From Styela clava (Eukaryota > Chordata > Ascidiacea > Stolidobranchia > Styelidae), in contig NC_135251.1 of the NCBI RefSeq assembly GCF_964204865.1, positions 23,684,001 to 23,748,000 of the forward strand: a stretch of 64,000 bases of DNA. The letters are read 5' to 3'. Under the pieces are notes generated by a model that was not told the origin of the DNA, searched no databases, and worked only from the letters and a program-made list of their open reading frames with translations. Shown piece by piece: positions 1 to 13,931 of the stretch; position 1 is the first letter of the stretch, and each line of letters opens with the position of its first letter. Both the position numbers and the translations under genes were made by a program.

Positions 1-1332
1 TTTCATAAACATGTGTGGGTGTGTATAATTTCTGCTTAGGTTGTGTGTAAAAAACTTCGTTTACCTAATCAAATCAAACAGTGGCAAATAACTGCCAGAC
101 GTCTATCATATACCCTAGTCATTATGCATTGCGGTTTGGATGTCAAACCTGGTCGTTCCATGAGAGGGAGATTTATTACCACTCCCATAACCAATAGCGT
201 TGCAAATTAGATTGGGGTGATCTTGCCCAAGAGGGCTGTAAAACTGAATAATGGCTTTCCATTGGCCGCATCCATGTATGCCTAGTTAAGTAGTCGAAAA
301 CTAGCCCTGAACAACAATCACCTGATTTTGTCAACTTCACACCCCACCCATTCAGAATACTTTTTCGCAATGACTGTTGGACTTTTCACTACGATAACAT
401 TACTTAGCAGAAAATAACACAAACCAGTCCCAATGGTATCCTGATATCAACCCTCAATATTAGACAACTAATGCAAGAAGCATAATTTGAAATCCGCAAA
501 GCAAATATTGTCTGTAGGCAAACCCATACAAAACTGGCAATACAGCCAATATAAAGCATTCAAATCAATCCAATCAAACATTATTTTTATTCATGAAATA
601 TCTTCATATTTTACAGTGGGTAACACACACCAACAATGAATGTGCAAAACGCTAGGCATGGCACAAGAACATTAACATTTGGATTGAATATACATATGTC
701 TTTGAAACCTATTGACATGAAATACAGACTCAGAATACTACAGATGAAGTTTTTGTTCTTCCAATACGATACTGAAGCAGTTGCCACCACAAGGACAGTG
801 TATCGTTATCTTTGCATTCTACATTGCGCATTTTGAGGCAGTTGTGATCGGCAGCAAAAATTTACTCCGTTTGAAGATTATCAGAACTCAGAAAAGATCA
901 ATAACTTGAACACTTGAAATGCTCGAAATATCATCACTGACATCAATGTCGATTTCCTAAATCATAAAGAAGGATATGTTTAGTAAAAAAGTGATGATCT
1001 ACTAATCGAGAAACATATAACATGTGCCTGCTTATCCAAAACCTGAGGCTGACTCAAAAATATTCTTCATTCTTAAGATGTTGTGAGTTTCCCTTACCAC
1101 ACAATATCAATGATGTTGAGTGCAAATTTGAACTTGGTATGAAGAAATGAAAATTTTATATTTAATGGTTTGATAAAAGCTTAATGAAATACAAGTTGAA
1201 ATATATTAAAACAACACACCAGAATCGGAAAACTGTAGTTAAACACTATTTTGGATTGTAAAATTTGTTTCGTGGGCATGATAAGATAAGGACATCACAT
1301 TAACAGCATCATCTATAATACAGACATAATAT
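1..1332. other. 3' flank of the large minus-strand gene; no gene seen
   Basis: This stretch lies beyond the predicted stop codon of the minus-strand gene and probably holds its 3' untranslated region. It is AT-rich, and the only open frames are short (about 65 codons), without splice context or recognisable motifs. TTTATT on the plus strand near 580-590 would read as a polyadenylation signal on the minus strand, but nothing proves it is used. Confidence 0.5.
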
Positions 1333-4300
1333 TCATAATACAATCCATTTTATATATACCACTTCATCATCATTCGGGTCAGAGTCATCGGAATAAACTT
1401 CATCCAAAATCACAAGATCATCTAATTCAGATTCGTCAAACTCTTCAGTGACATTCTGAAATGTCATAAATATTCAAATATCAAGTTATTCAGCTTTTCC
1501 TATTTCGGTCTCTATATTAATAATCAGTTCCAGCCAATTGGAACGATTAATTAAATAGTTGTTGGTAAATACAAACCTGAACCCTTGCACAATATAATAA
1601 AAAATTATGTTGGTTGTGCCTATATATAATGTATACCATATTCACATTTAAAACAAAGCTTGGCCACATGGCAGGCCGGTTAGAATTACCAGATTAATAA
1701 AAACATTTTGATGTCCCACTCCACACCCAAATTATATTAATAATTAGTAGAATATTAACCTTATTTTCCTCTGTTTGCGTAGATGGTCTTATTTTGCTGG
1801 ATAAACCTTCTGTCCAAACTCCGACAATCATCATCACAGCCATCTGCTTTGTGCTGCGATCATCTTTCTTAAGAAGTTCACAATGAACTTCAAGAACTAA
1901 TTTAATGCTCGTATCATCTGAAATTAAGAATAGTGATTCATTTGTTTGAAATTCACAAAATGGAGTGGATTACTTGCCAAAATCTTGATTTAAAAAGAGC
2001 ATGAAGGGTCGTGTAAAATATTCCATAATGGTAGATCTCGTCTTCCAACCATAAAATGAACACCACACAAATCAAGAGCAAAACTTTTAGCAACAGACAA
2101 AATTAACTACCATAACACCCAAAAAGGACTAAGCAAAAAAATTATTAACTGATGAAACCATCCTAAAAAACAAACTATGATAGTTTCCCCAGTTACAGAC
2201 CAGATAACCAATTTAGATATAATATGATTTATAAAATCTTTCACTACTACGAACCTGGAATTTCATACAGTGGGTTGCGATCTTTTTCCTTTAACCATAA
2301 AGATATTTTTTCTTCAAGGTTTTTAGCAGGTTCGTAATCACTAAGTAAATAGTGTTTATCTGAACTAGGCAACCCTTTTGTTTCCAGAATCTGTAAATGC
2401 CATATTCATTTATAAGTATATATAAAATCAAGGTAAAAGTAGATCACAATGGTCCGAATATTAAGACAGAGAATAATGAATTTATTTGTTGGGGTTATCG
2501 AGAGTGAGGTTGCTAGATCAGAGATGGCCAAAATTTTAGAATGTGGAAAATCAAATATATTGTATATAGTTTTCAATAGAAAATTTACACAAATCATTGT
2601 AAATGCATAAAAGGTGAGATAATCATTTTTTCAAAGGTATTCGACTCGTTTTGGTTTTCCTCGGGTTAGCTTTCACTATCAATGCAAAATAACATAGTGT
2701 AGCTAGCTATATTTGGTGATCTAGGATTGCCAAAAAAATCAAGATCCTGAATTCAGAAAGGAAGTTGGGTCTGATCTAAAAAATTAGCAACTATAAATTT
2801 TAAATTGCAATGTATGGAATTCACTTACCATATACATTCTCTCACACCATGTCCAAAGCTTTATCAAATAGTGTGATTCTCCTTGAAACTGAGGAAACAT
2901 GTTTTCTGCATATAACCTAACATGTCTAATACTTCCAGCAAATTGCTCCCTATATTTAACCTTCGGTTGTAGGTAGTCATAACAAAGGTTGAAAACCGTT
3001 TTCTGCAATTGAAAAAAATTATCTAATTAAAGGTAATCAAGCAACCCTCCTACACATGCCTTCGTGAAATTTGAACCTGTGAATGTTGCATAGGATGTTG
3101 GTAGTAGCAAGCACTTGAGACTTACACCATGCGCCAAGATAAAATATCGAATGCTAAGGTAAAATTCATTTTAAAATTATGAAATGGGAATATCTAGCAC
3201 TTTGTTGCTATATATGTATCTCTCTATTCCTTCATAATTTTTTTTATTATTAAACTGTAATTTTAGTTTGAAAACCAGTTTTTCTTTTCTGTTGTATTTG
3301 TCAATAGCAAATTTTCAAAAAGGACCCGGAGATTCACAAACCTGAAAAAGTATGAAGGTTTTTGTATCAACGCCAAAACAAGGCTTTTCTAAATTTACTC
3401 TTCGAAGTCTTCGATTATATTCATCCTAAAAAAAAAACCAAGCATATTAGTTTGAAAAAGTAGGGGAAAATTGCCTTTCAGTAAGTTTCCATTCAAAAGG
3501 ATACAGCGAAAAAAAGCTAAACAAAATTGGTCCAGAAGTACAAAATCAGTTTATCGGATGAAAAATGAAACAAATAGGCAAGTGGAAAAATTGAAAAAGC
3601 CTTCATATACTTCGGATTAATTACCAAAAGGGTATTGATATGATATAACCCACAGTCCAAAACATTGGCCAAATATAAAAAATGAAAAAGATACAACATG
3701 TCAGAGGGCAGTCCTATGGGGCAATGTCAAGCATATCAAAAAAGCTTACCAGTATGTCTTTGCTTGGCTTGTCGAACAAACTCCAGATGCAATAAATAGC
3801 TTGATCACTATTGAAACAAGCAGTTTTATAAGCTTTGTCAAATGTTTGTAAGATGTCCCTTGCCACACCAAGTATCTTTGTTTTTCTATATTTGTCAAAG
3901 TTATATAATATATTCAAGTTTTTCTGAATTACAGTTTTTTCCACTTGTTGCTGTAAAACAAAGAGTTATAGAGTCCTTCAAACCATGAAACTTAATGATC
4001 AAGTGGATCATAGAGATAGAGAATTCTTTATATCAGTACTAATTAGTAACAATCGAATTACCTGTATATCTGAGATTTCAATGATGAAATAATTTCATTT
4101 TTCAAGGATGTAACTTTAAGTCATTGTTACTTAAATAAATGATGATACCTGCTTCATTTAGGGTATTCACAAATATATTTATAACATGTAATTAGAAAAT
4201 GTTTTCGTAGAATTGTTAACTTATATAAAAACTTATTTTGACGAGCACATAGATATAAACATCAAAAACGATCGCGACTTGATTAGACAGAATACCAAAC

Positions 4301-7300
4301 TTATTTAGTGCTATAGAAGTTGCAGCCATTATTTTTGACATGATAACTTATAAAACCAAATATCATTATGCCACTATGAATATTATACTAATTCCACGTT
4401 AAAGCGGAAAATGTAGGTGCAATAACAAAAATGACCATCAATGTCATAAGATTAAAATTTTATCAAATAATAGTTGTATTAGAGAAGCACATCATATATA
4501 GATAAAGCTTGTTTTCAACACCTTCCCATAAAAAAACTCCAGACAATAAACCACTACTAATATATACAGCCACTTTGTTTTTAAATAGGTCAAAATCATT
4601 TCTTTCAGCATGGTTTACCAAATTTAATATTTAGTCAACCAAAATAAAACAGTCAAACATTAATGATAAAAAATAAATCTTCGTTATGGACGTCACAAAA
4701 AGGAAGCAATATGACCCGGTGACCATGTGAGTTTACCAATCAACATTGCGGGACCACACAATGAAAACTAGTATAGTTAACTGAACTTGTGTGGAAAAAG
4801 GAATTTTACCAAAACATAGACGCGACGACAAACGACATAAAGAAATATATTCTGTATTACCTTAAATACTGGTAATAATTTCTCCTGTTTGGGAGTAAAA
4901 ACTGGACGGGACTTCGGCACTTCAATATAATCCTTCTTTTGGTAAGTAATTGTAGAATTATCGCTTGTCGTACTCTCGAAGGACCGAATACGTGATTTAT
5001 TCCACGATGACGACGGGTTTTCAGAACTTGACCGGTGAGAGGCTGTTGGCTTGTTCGCTAATTGAATAGGTACAGTAGTCTTGTTTTCTCCAGAATGATG
5101 ATTGCTATTTTTGTTGTCTCTGGGACGATCATTTTCTCTATCGGTTTGCTTCACAGTTCTCTTAACAGTTTCCATCTTATCATTATTGACCGTCTTATCA
5201 GTGGGGCCAGCTGATTGTTGTTGATTAACCTTCTGCTGTGTTGGGCGAGACTTTTCGGCGATTGTAGTTTTGACAGAAGAATCTATTTGTTGGGGCTCGT
5301 GAGTGGGCTTCTTTTTGTCTGGGGGGTTGGGTTTTATGGGCTGTTTGATCTTTTGACTTTGAGTTGATACACCTGAAGTGCTTCTCGTCATTCTTTTTTG
5401 TTCATTCTTTGTATTCACATCTATGGTATTGGAAGAATTTTTTTGTGGTTTTACATTCTTTTTTTCAATATTTTTGTTGTTGGTTGAAACCTCTTTCGAG
5501 CAGTTTTTATCGAATACTTTTTCCACAGAAGGTGCACTTGCCTTCTTTTTATCATTGCTTTTGTTTGAAGTACTTAAATTTTTGTCATCAGTAATTTTAC
5601 GATCGAAAGTGTCTTTCTGTGACTTGCCTCTAAAGCTATCAGCAGGTTGATTTGAATTAGATGTTTGGGTAATGGTAATCTTAACAGATTTTATTGAAGT
5701 ACTTTTATATCCTGATCCATCAAAACCCGATTCCTGGCTTTTCTTCGAAGTGTTTTTCTGCAGTGGAAGTGGATCTTCATCTTCTGCGACCGATTTCTAT
5801 GACAAAATTGAATTCAAGAAAAAATTATATACCTTTCTTACCTTTTGCAAATTTTGAAGCTTTTGAAGCGTGTTTCGATATTGAACATTCTCATCATAAT
5901 TTGCATGACATGAATATATTAGGTAATCGATCAACACAAGCGTTTTGAACAATTTTCTTCAAATAATTACATGACGCAGACTGATAATATACCGTAAAGA
6001 TGCAAAGCAATACCTTGCTGATATTCTTGGCAATATTACTCACAGCAATTTTGGGATTAAATAGTAACAAAGATTTTACCTTATAAAAGCCAGTGCCAGA
6101 AGATTTTTTGTCAATGAAAAAGAATTCATTTGCTTTCTTATCTGATGCATTCGATTTAGGTATGGAAGGCGTCAAAGGAGGTTCTTTTACGATAACAGGT
6201 TCTTTTTCACTTTGTGGAGCCAGCATTGAAGAACACTTTTTATTGAGATTTTCACAAGAATCAGCATCACTGTGTGATTGCATCCGGTCTGGACTCTTCC
6301 CTAAAGACTCAGCTAATACAGATGTTGGACCACTTGTGTCACCTTTATTCAATGCTATGAATTTGAGTATTTGTTTAGCAGGGTCGCCTCTTGGAATATA
6401 AGAGAGAGCTCTTCTATTGCCCTTGGTGACACACTCCAAGTAAAGAATAGGATCACACAATCCAGTTTTAGTGGCGTATTCATCATTTTGCAGCATATGT
6501 TGCAAAGTGTGTAGAAACCAATGTTCATATTCTTCAAGCCAATTACCTTTGTTCATTTTCTTAATAACAGGTTGAATTGAATCTGGTTTTCTTTTTATCT
6601 GCGTCAGATCATTGGAATTACTTTCTTCCTCTGAAGTGACAATTCTTTGTTGACTTCTAGTTTCTCTCACAACAGATCTTTTCGTCGAGGGCAGATCTTT
6701 TGTTTGTGCCGAATCACCGCCTCTCTTTCTTACATATTTTTGGTGATCTTTTTTAGATTCGGGAAAACTTTTTTCTCTACTTGCAGATTGTTCGTTAGTT
6801 CTAAAATCTGGTGAACGTTTGTTACGATGTGCTTCTTTATCATGTTCATCTTTCCAATTTTCTTCATCGACATGACGAACTTGTCGTTCTTGTTGAACAG
6901 CGTCCTTGCTTCTTTCTCTACTTGCAGATCGTCCGTCAGTTCTAAAATCTGGTGAACGTTTGTTACGATGTGATTCTTTATCATGTTCATCTTTCCAATT
7001 TTCATTATCAACATGACGAACTTGTCGTTCTTGTTGAACAGCGTCCTTGCTTCTTTCTCTACTTGCAGATCGTCCTTCAGTTCTAAAATCTGGTGAACGT
7101 TTGCTACGATGTGCTTCTTTATCATGTTCATCTTTCCAATTTTCATTATTGACATGACGAACTCGTCGTTCTTGTTGAACAGCGTCCTTGCTTCTTTCTC
7201 CACTTGCAGATCGTCCGTCAGTTCTAAAATCTGGTGAACCTTTGTTACGATGTGCTTCTTTATCATGTTCATCTTCCAAATGTTCCTTATCGACATGACG

Positions 7301-10148
7301 AACTTGTCGTTCTCGTTGAACAGCGTTCTTACCTCCGACTGGTGGATTACTTTCTCTACTTGATGGCCTGCTAGAATCTCTATACTTTGTAAATTTTGTA
7401 TCATATTTTTTATTCCTAGAGTCAAAATCACCCTCAATAAATGGTACAACCGAATCACCTCTTGATGGTGACTCAAGATTCATGTCCATCAAAGGCTGAA
7501 TAGACTTTTGCTTAGTTTCATCGTGACACACATATCTTTCTTTGCTCATCGCTCTGTATTGCAAGTTCGTTACATGATTTTTTCTGTCATAATTTCTTCC
7601 AATTTTCTCTGATGACATATTACTTGAAGTCGACCGTGTTTCACTTGGTGGCTTATCCGTTACAGAGCGTGATTGAAATATTCTTGCATCTTCCATTGGC
7701 AATGGCATTACAGATGTATCGATGGATGGAACAGGTAGAACATCAGCCAAACGTTCCCGATTATGGACAGAATAATCACGATTTTTAGAAGCATGAACCT
7801 CATCACCCAGTCTTTTAGACAAATTTTGGAAATTCTTGAAATTCGGACGATTCAATTTTCTTTTTTTGAATCCACCAAATTCAACGTTTTCCTCAAATCT
7901 TTCTGTGTGAGAGGTATGTTCATTGGCAGGGATAAATTTACTTTCCTTTTCATTGGTTTCAACAAAACTTTCATGTCTTCGAGAACGTGATGTTTTCAAA
8001 ATGTCATGTGACGAGTGCCTTTTTGTAGGTCGACGCTGAAATACTGGAATGGAATGTCCTTCATCACTGTCATCTGAATGCTTGTCACTGGCTTCATGAC
8101 TTTTGAGAAATGGGAAGCTGGCATCTGCACCTTCCATAGTAGGTTTTGGATCAATAGAATAGGAGTGTGTTGGTTTTGGCAATCGACCAGTCACCGTGGA
8201 CTTTTTCAACAATCTATCCCGATTCGAGGGAAGCGGTGGTGGAGGAGGTGGCGAATAACGTGAAGGTGAATATGTTCGGGGAGAATTTCTCACAACGATG
8301 CGAGAATTTGAGATGGGATCTTGTTCCTTCTTTTTGCTGCAAGTGGTAAATATATTTAACAATGGCTTTTTAAATGAAAGACAATGCTTTCTTGCATCTC
8401 AACAAAAATTGACTGATGACTTGATGCATTGCTAAAAGGCGTTGCAATTTTGGGTATTGAACAAATTTTCATCTCTGTTATCTATCACCAGCCATTTGAA
8501 ATTTGAGTTAGCATTAGCAGAGATAAGAATGAAGCATATTTGAAAAACTCTATTATTACGTCGATTGAATATGATAATTTGAATTTAACTTCAATTTATG
8601 TCAAATTTATGTAGTTATGTTAACTTTTTATTTCCCTGACTACACAGTCCACAAAAACACATACCTGCCAATCTTTTCTTTAGTCTTATCAAATAAAACT
8701 TTACGTGTGTCATTGAAGCTCCCCCTATAATAGGTTGTCTGAGGTTGGTGGCTGCTCCCACAGACTTTCAATACATTATCTGATGAAACATTTTGTCTGT
8801 TAAAGTCTTTCTGGAATTTTTTCAAATCCGGTTTTATTCTAAGTGGTTGTTCAGCGGTCATCGATCCCACAGAGTTGTCCAAATCTTCAGTTGTTCTGGA
8901 AGAACTACGTCTTTGACGATATGATGTTGTCAATACGGTGATAGGAAAACCTTCCTGGGTCTCCCGATTTGCAGAGTTATCTCGAACAGGTATAAAGTCA
9001 TTAGAGCTATCATTGGTCTGCGGCTGAGATACATAGTTGGATGAATTAGGACCCCTAGTCTTTTTTTCGGCAAAGTAAAGTTTGTCTTGTACGGAGTCGA
9101 AATGCTGACGTGTGGGAGAGGGATTTTGCAATTTTTTGGAATATTTTTTCTTGTAGTCCTCGTATGTCATTTTAACTGGCTCACGAGAACGAGATCTAGA
9201 AGTTTGGCGGCTAGGTTTTTTGTAATGAAATTTACTTCCTGAATCATTCAAATAAGGCTTTTCTTCATGGGACGACATTGACTGGTTGCTCAGAGGGAGA
9301 CTCGGACTCCGCAATCTGTTGCTATCTCCGTGACCATAATCAAATACTTCTGCAGGCTGAGCTTGAGAATGTTTTGATGGTTGAATCTTGGGATTAAGCT
9401 TTTCCCATTTGGCAAGATATTCCATGGGTCTGATCAACGCATTATATAATTCATTGTAATTTCTCAAATCAACATTTTCACTCTGCGTTTCTAGATTCAT
9501 TCTGCTCTTTTGCTCTGAAAATAATTCAGGGTTTTTAATATTTTTAACAATATCAGAATTATCATATGAACTCCCCATATGATAAGGCCTCAGATTATCT
9601 TGCTTGCCAATGTAATCATCTCCTAGACGCGAAGATGTCGAAGCATATTGCAAATCATTGTTTTGAGTTTTCACCTCAATCTGTGTAGGTTTTTTGTGAA
9701 GCATTTCTTTAGCAGCCATATCATAAGCCAAAGGAATAGTATCTTTTTCTTCCCCTTCATCAAGGTATTCACCAACCCAACAATGATCTGGTATATCAGG
9801 ACTACTTGGGGCCGGAATAGGTGTAGATGTTGAAGAAATATTAACTTCAATTGGCTTATTTGAATCGGATAGATCATCCAAATCCATTGATCCATCAGAT
9901 TCTATAGGAACTCCATCCAATTCTGGATCATACTTTGGACTTTTGGGGATGTGTCTATTATTCGTCTGTCTTGATGAGAATTTGTATTCATTATTGTCGG
10001 GTTTTCTCCATGATGAGTTATACGAAGAAGACTTAGTAGAATTATTATAACCGCAAGAACGTCTGCTTCCTCGTCGTGATGCATGTCTTCTGCTGCTATG
10101 AGGTTGATCTTTGGACCGGTTATAGTGCCATTTGCCTCTGTGACTCAT
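1333..10148 (-). CDS. Large nine-exon gene for a ~1850-residue charged, low-complexity protein (unrecognised)
   Basis: Predicted exons (high to low): 10148-8665, 8336-6080, 5796-4861, 3950-3750, 3425-3342, 3002-2829, 2390-2255, 1917-1760, 1455-1333. All junctions have GT donors and AG acceptors, and the phases fit throughout, giving about 1850 residues. Residues 1-820 are rich in Ser, Arg, Asn and Lys, with a proline run (PPPPPPLP) just after the first junction. Residues ~827-1010 are a 47-residue tandem repeat. A more ordered block at ~1085-1155 contains EYEHWFLHTLQHML and YIPRGDPAKQIL. Residues ~1200-1550 are again Ser/Lys/Asn-rich. Exons 4-9 (~1560-1850) look folded and mostly helical (YREQFAGSIRHVRLYAENMF, IKLWTWCERMYM) and end in an acidic tail. 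I do not recognise the family; the composition suggests a nuclear or RNA-associated scaffold, which is inference. The start ATG at 10148 opens a long frame with no better upstream choice. The last exon could splice onward instead of stopping at 1333. Confidence 0.8.
6790..7345 (-). repeat. 141-bp coding tandem repeat, about four copies
   Basis: Inside exon 2 of the large minus-strand gene a 141-bp unit recurs; for example TCATGTTCAT lies at 6840 and 6981, with further copies one and two units on. The unit encodes 47 residues with the recurring core HDKEAHRNKRSPDFRT, then RSASRERSKDAVQQER and VRHVDNENWKDE. The period is a multiple of three, so copy-number change keeps the frame. Units differ by only a few substitutions, so the array is young or homogenised. 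Confidence 0.92.
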
Positions 10149-13100
10149 TCTGATAATATTAATTATTAACTATTAAATTAAGTTGCAATCCTGTTTTGGA
10201 GAAAACTAACAGATATGAGAAGAAATGACAAAGTGCATGCACCAAAAACCTTGAGCAGATTGTCATAGTAGTAACATTGGCTTTCTGTGTTCGCAATTCA
10301 AGTAACATCAAGTCACCTCCTGAATATGAAGATATAGGTCATGTCAACACCATCACGTTAATAAAGCCAAGCTGCATTTATTTCATAATATAAAATTTAA
10401 TATTCTTTCACGATCCATATTCTGATCATATAATAATATGTACCACATAGTAGAAAACATCATTGATACCCAAATTTTCACAAGTCACAAACATTTCCAC
10501 ATCTCTGACATGGAAAAAATATGGATAATAAAATAATGCCATTCAATAGGATGATTCAGCCATTTCAATTTAAATGCAATACATGAACAATCTGATGTGG
10601 GCTATGGAAAAATACTTTATATTCAGCTGACTTAATCTTGAATCAACAATTGATATTGTTCATAAAACGCAAATTATATAAAGTAAGAACATAGAATAAA
10701 AACAGGCAACTATATCAGTTACTTTGCTGTCATATAAAATCAAAATAATATCAGAATCCAGTGGAATAACATAAGAGAACATGCTTCAACTTAATATTTC
10801 GTAGAACTTCTGAAAAACACCAGGTATGCATTGTAGAAACACATGGTTAATCAATATAAACATTATGCACTCTTAGCATCACCCTGGAAGGGATTATTCA
10901 GCTTCCATGTTTACAGTAGTTCAATCTTTCAGTCATTCAATTCTTGTGTTAAGCTTCTGCTGAATGTCAAGTTGAAATAGTCTTGAGAGAGTCAAAATAT
11001 TCCTACTTGAAAAAAGCATAAGTACTCCAGCCATAGCTGAACATTATAAGCTATTAATAAATTTTATGGTAAAAAAGTTGAATAGAAAGTCACAAAATCC
11101 TTTCCATTTTTTAAAATCGTCAGATCCGGAAATACCTTGGTTTTCTTAGAATTGCATGGCATGACGATGACTGTCCAATCATCACAACATGTTTACTGTA
11201 GTAGCGCAGATTTCTATCTTTTTTGGTACCATTTGCTGGATGATGTCATATTCCGTCAAATTTGAATGAAAAAGCTATATCCATCAGACTTTTTCAAGAA
11301 TGTTATAAAAATACTCAGACTTAAAAACCCTAAAATTTGTTTTAAATTTTCCTTTTTACAGTGTTCAGACATTTCAGAACATGATATTCATGGCAATATT
11401 ATGATAGCCTATATAAATAAATTACGCTCTGTTTTTGTTCAGAATAGTAACTGATAACAACATTACAGAAATCCATCTGGATTCAGCTCAAAATATTGTC
11501 ACATATTAGGCATAAAAAAATGAATGTTGAGTGCAATATGAAATGGAGATCGCTCTGAAAAATCAATACACTTGATGGAGTCCGCCACTTCAATTGTACT
11601 GTGATAGGCTTGTGCCCAATTGTTTACGCTTGACTGATCCAGACCAGACATCTGTTGATGGGACGTTAATAGTGTACAACCATGAAGCACCACATCTGAT
11701 ACTGTACCAATGTTCAGGATGGCAAATCAGAAACGGGTATTGAATACCATCTCTTATCAGGTATCTTCTACATTTCAATCTCGATTGGTATGATTCCCAG
11801 ACAAGAATGAGTTGTCGGGTTTCACAATTTGTACGCAATTTTGTAGATAGGATAAGATTTACATATTCATCCCGTAGTAGAAAAAGCCGATTAGACGACT
11901 GAATCATATGGCAGAATGTGGTCTCTTGTCTGATTACCAGTCCATGTCGGGTATGGGAGTGGTTTGCCAGTTATTTGTTTCAGATGCATGGACCAGACAT
12001 GATTTTTAAAGAGGGTTGGAGAAAGATCTACTGCAATCATTGTAAACTAACATCTTGGTCAGATGCGATTTGAATAAATTATGATCTCTTCAAATTTAAA
12101 CCTCGCCTTCAAGTACAATTAAGCATTTATTGGGGTCACCCACAAAACCAAGAAGCCAGACACAAATCTTCACAACATTGTTTGTCAATATATAAATAAG
12201 TACATGTCAACATAAGGAAAAAAACCGGTAATAGATACCTATCTCCACGCATCTTTTGAATGGCAATATTTTCTATTGACATGTAAATACAGGTAGCAGG
12301 GTTCACTGGTGTTTTATGCATAAAAAGATGCAGGATTAGGTAAGGGTTACCGTAATTAAACCATCGAATCCCACTTAAACATCGACAGTTGGATACATTC
12401 TCTTCAATTCTTTCTCCTCTCAATGCCATAAAAAATTTACATTTGGTAGTACAATCCAAAATAGTAGAAATTTGTTTGTTAAGGAGGATAAACAGAAGGT
12501 CTTTGCATTTACCGTCACGTCACGTCATTTCCTATCTTACATCCCATCATGGAATACTCAGCACTCCATATCACCACTAGTCAAGAATTCTTCGAATAAA
12601 AGTTATCTCCTTGGATGAGAGTGAATTATCCCATTCGTCATCATATGCACGACTGTGATATGAGAGTCAGTGTTCGCCATGCTTCTATTTGAGATGAAGT
12701 TAGAGATGGAGCCGGAATCATTTTCCAAACTTCCAGAAGTCAAAGTCAATACAAGAATTTTTAATTTTTATAAGTCTGGAACCAGAGTCGAAATTTCACT
12801 TTCTATGGTGGTAATAGAAGTTAAAATTCTTGACAGAAATTCACAGAGGTTTATTGTTTCATAAAACAGTCCTCACAAGGACAACAACATAAATACACAA
12901 CGACATGCATATTCAGTATTGACTGGATAAGATGACTGTGTATGAAAGGTAAATATTGAAAAATTGACTATATTACAGTATAAAATAATATTATCAGTTT
13001 CAGCTATTTGATGTTTAGAGTGTCATATTGATAATGCGGAAGTGGATTAAAGTGCACAGAAATTTATTTAACCAGGCCATGTACCGTACCAGTAACTGAC

Positions 13101-13388
13101 CCTGAATTCTGGAATTATACTAAAATTAAGAGCTATTGTTCAACAAAGTTTCATATAATAACTTTTGAATGGACTGTGTCTACAATGTAATATCACCAGA
13201 ATGTTTGCATAGTATATGGTACCTCAGTACCGGTACCTAGTAAATGAAGTTGTATGAACGATTTATCATTTTTTCAATTGTGATTGCTTGAGTAAAGAAG
13301 AAAATTATAATCTAATACCTGTAGCTAGAACAAACATGGATACCCATATAGCATAAACTGTAAAAGTCTGAAAATGTACATTTTATGG
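10149..13388. other. Intergenic stretch; no gene supported
   Basis: AT-rich sequence upstream of the large minus-strand gene. It should hold that gene's promoter and perhaps a non-coding first exon. Short open frames at 11499-11907 (minus) and 12670-12864 (plus) show no domain, no clear splice signals and no resemblance I can name. I see no RNA gene. Confidence 0.5.
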
Positions 13389-13931
13389 ACCCTACTAAAA
13401 AGGTAGGTATCATAGGTATCACTCCATAAAAAGAGACTAAAAGAGTACCGGTAGGTATCAGTAGTAAATGACTAAAAAGGTAGGTATCAGTAGTAAATAA
13501 CTAAAAAGGTACCGTAGGTATCAGTAGTAAATGACTAAAAAGGTAGGTATCAGTAGTAAATGACTAAAAAGGTAGGTATCAGTAGTAAATGACTAAAAAG
13601 GTAGGTATCAGTATCAGTTCGAAGACTAGCCAAGGGCCTCCCGTAGTATTTATACCTAAAATTATGGCCTAACCCTAACCTAGTACACATATTACATTCC
13701 GATGTCCGCCATCTTGGTTCGCATACTTCGGGAGCCCCCTTTTTAGTCATCTACTACTGATACCTACCTTTTTAGTTATTTACTACTGATACCTACCTTT
13801 TTAGTCATCTACTACTGATACCTACCTTTTTAGTTATTTACTACTGATACCTACATTTTTAGTCATTTACTACTGATACCTACCTTTTTAGTGAGTGATA
13901 CCTATGATACCTACCTTTTTAGTGGGGCCCC
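13389..13931. mobile_element. Foldback DNA transposon with subterminal tandem repeats
   Basis: The two ends are inverted copies of about 38 bp: ACTAAAAAGGTAGGTATCAT followed by AGGTATCACTC on the left, and its complement on the right. Inside each end is an array of ~30-bp units carrying GGTAGGTATCAGTAGTAAAT; the right-hand array is inverted relative to the left, so the whole could fold into a long hairpin. The flanks TTTTATGG (13381-13388) and ATTTATGG (13932-13939) match at 7 of 8 bases and look like an 8-bp target duplication, as left by hAT-type transposases. There is no transposase. The centre (13626-13741) carries a separate dispersed module. Confidence 0.8.
13626..13741. repeat. Dispersed module C, copy 1
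   Basis: This ~115-bp segment in the middle of the foldback element matches 59160-59275. Shared landmarks are CTAGCCAAG, GTAGTATTT, AATTATGGCCTAACCCTAAC, a GTACACAT run and GTCCGCCATCTTG. The complement contains CAAGATGGCGGAC, close to the YY1-type AAGATGGCGGC core. TAACCCTAACC resembles telomeric repeats over two units. Short open frames on its minus strand are a by-product of the repeat. Confidence 0.8.

Noticed and set aside
6730-7476. 248-codon alternative minus-strand frame
   Set aside because: It is a shifted reading of the 141-bp coding repeat, where a period divisible by three keeps more than one frame open.
11499-11907. Overlapping minus-strand open frames of 64 and 105 codons
   Set aside because: No domain, two competing frames, and no splice context.
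13400-13920. CRISPR-like array of ~30-bp repeats
   Set aside because: Spacers are not unique, the right-hand array is inverted, and the context is an animal genome; it is a foldback transposon.
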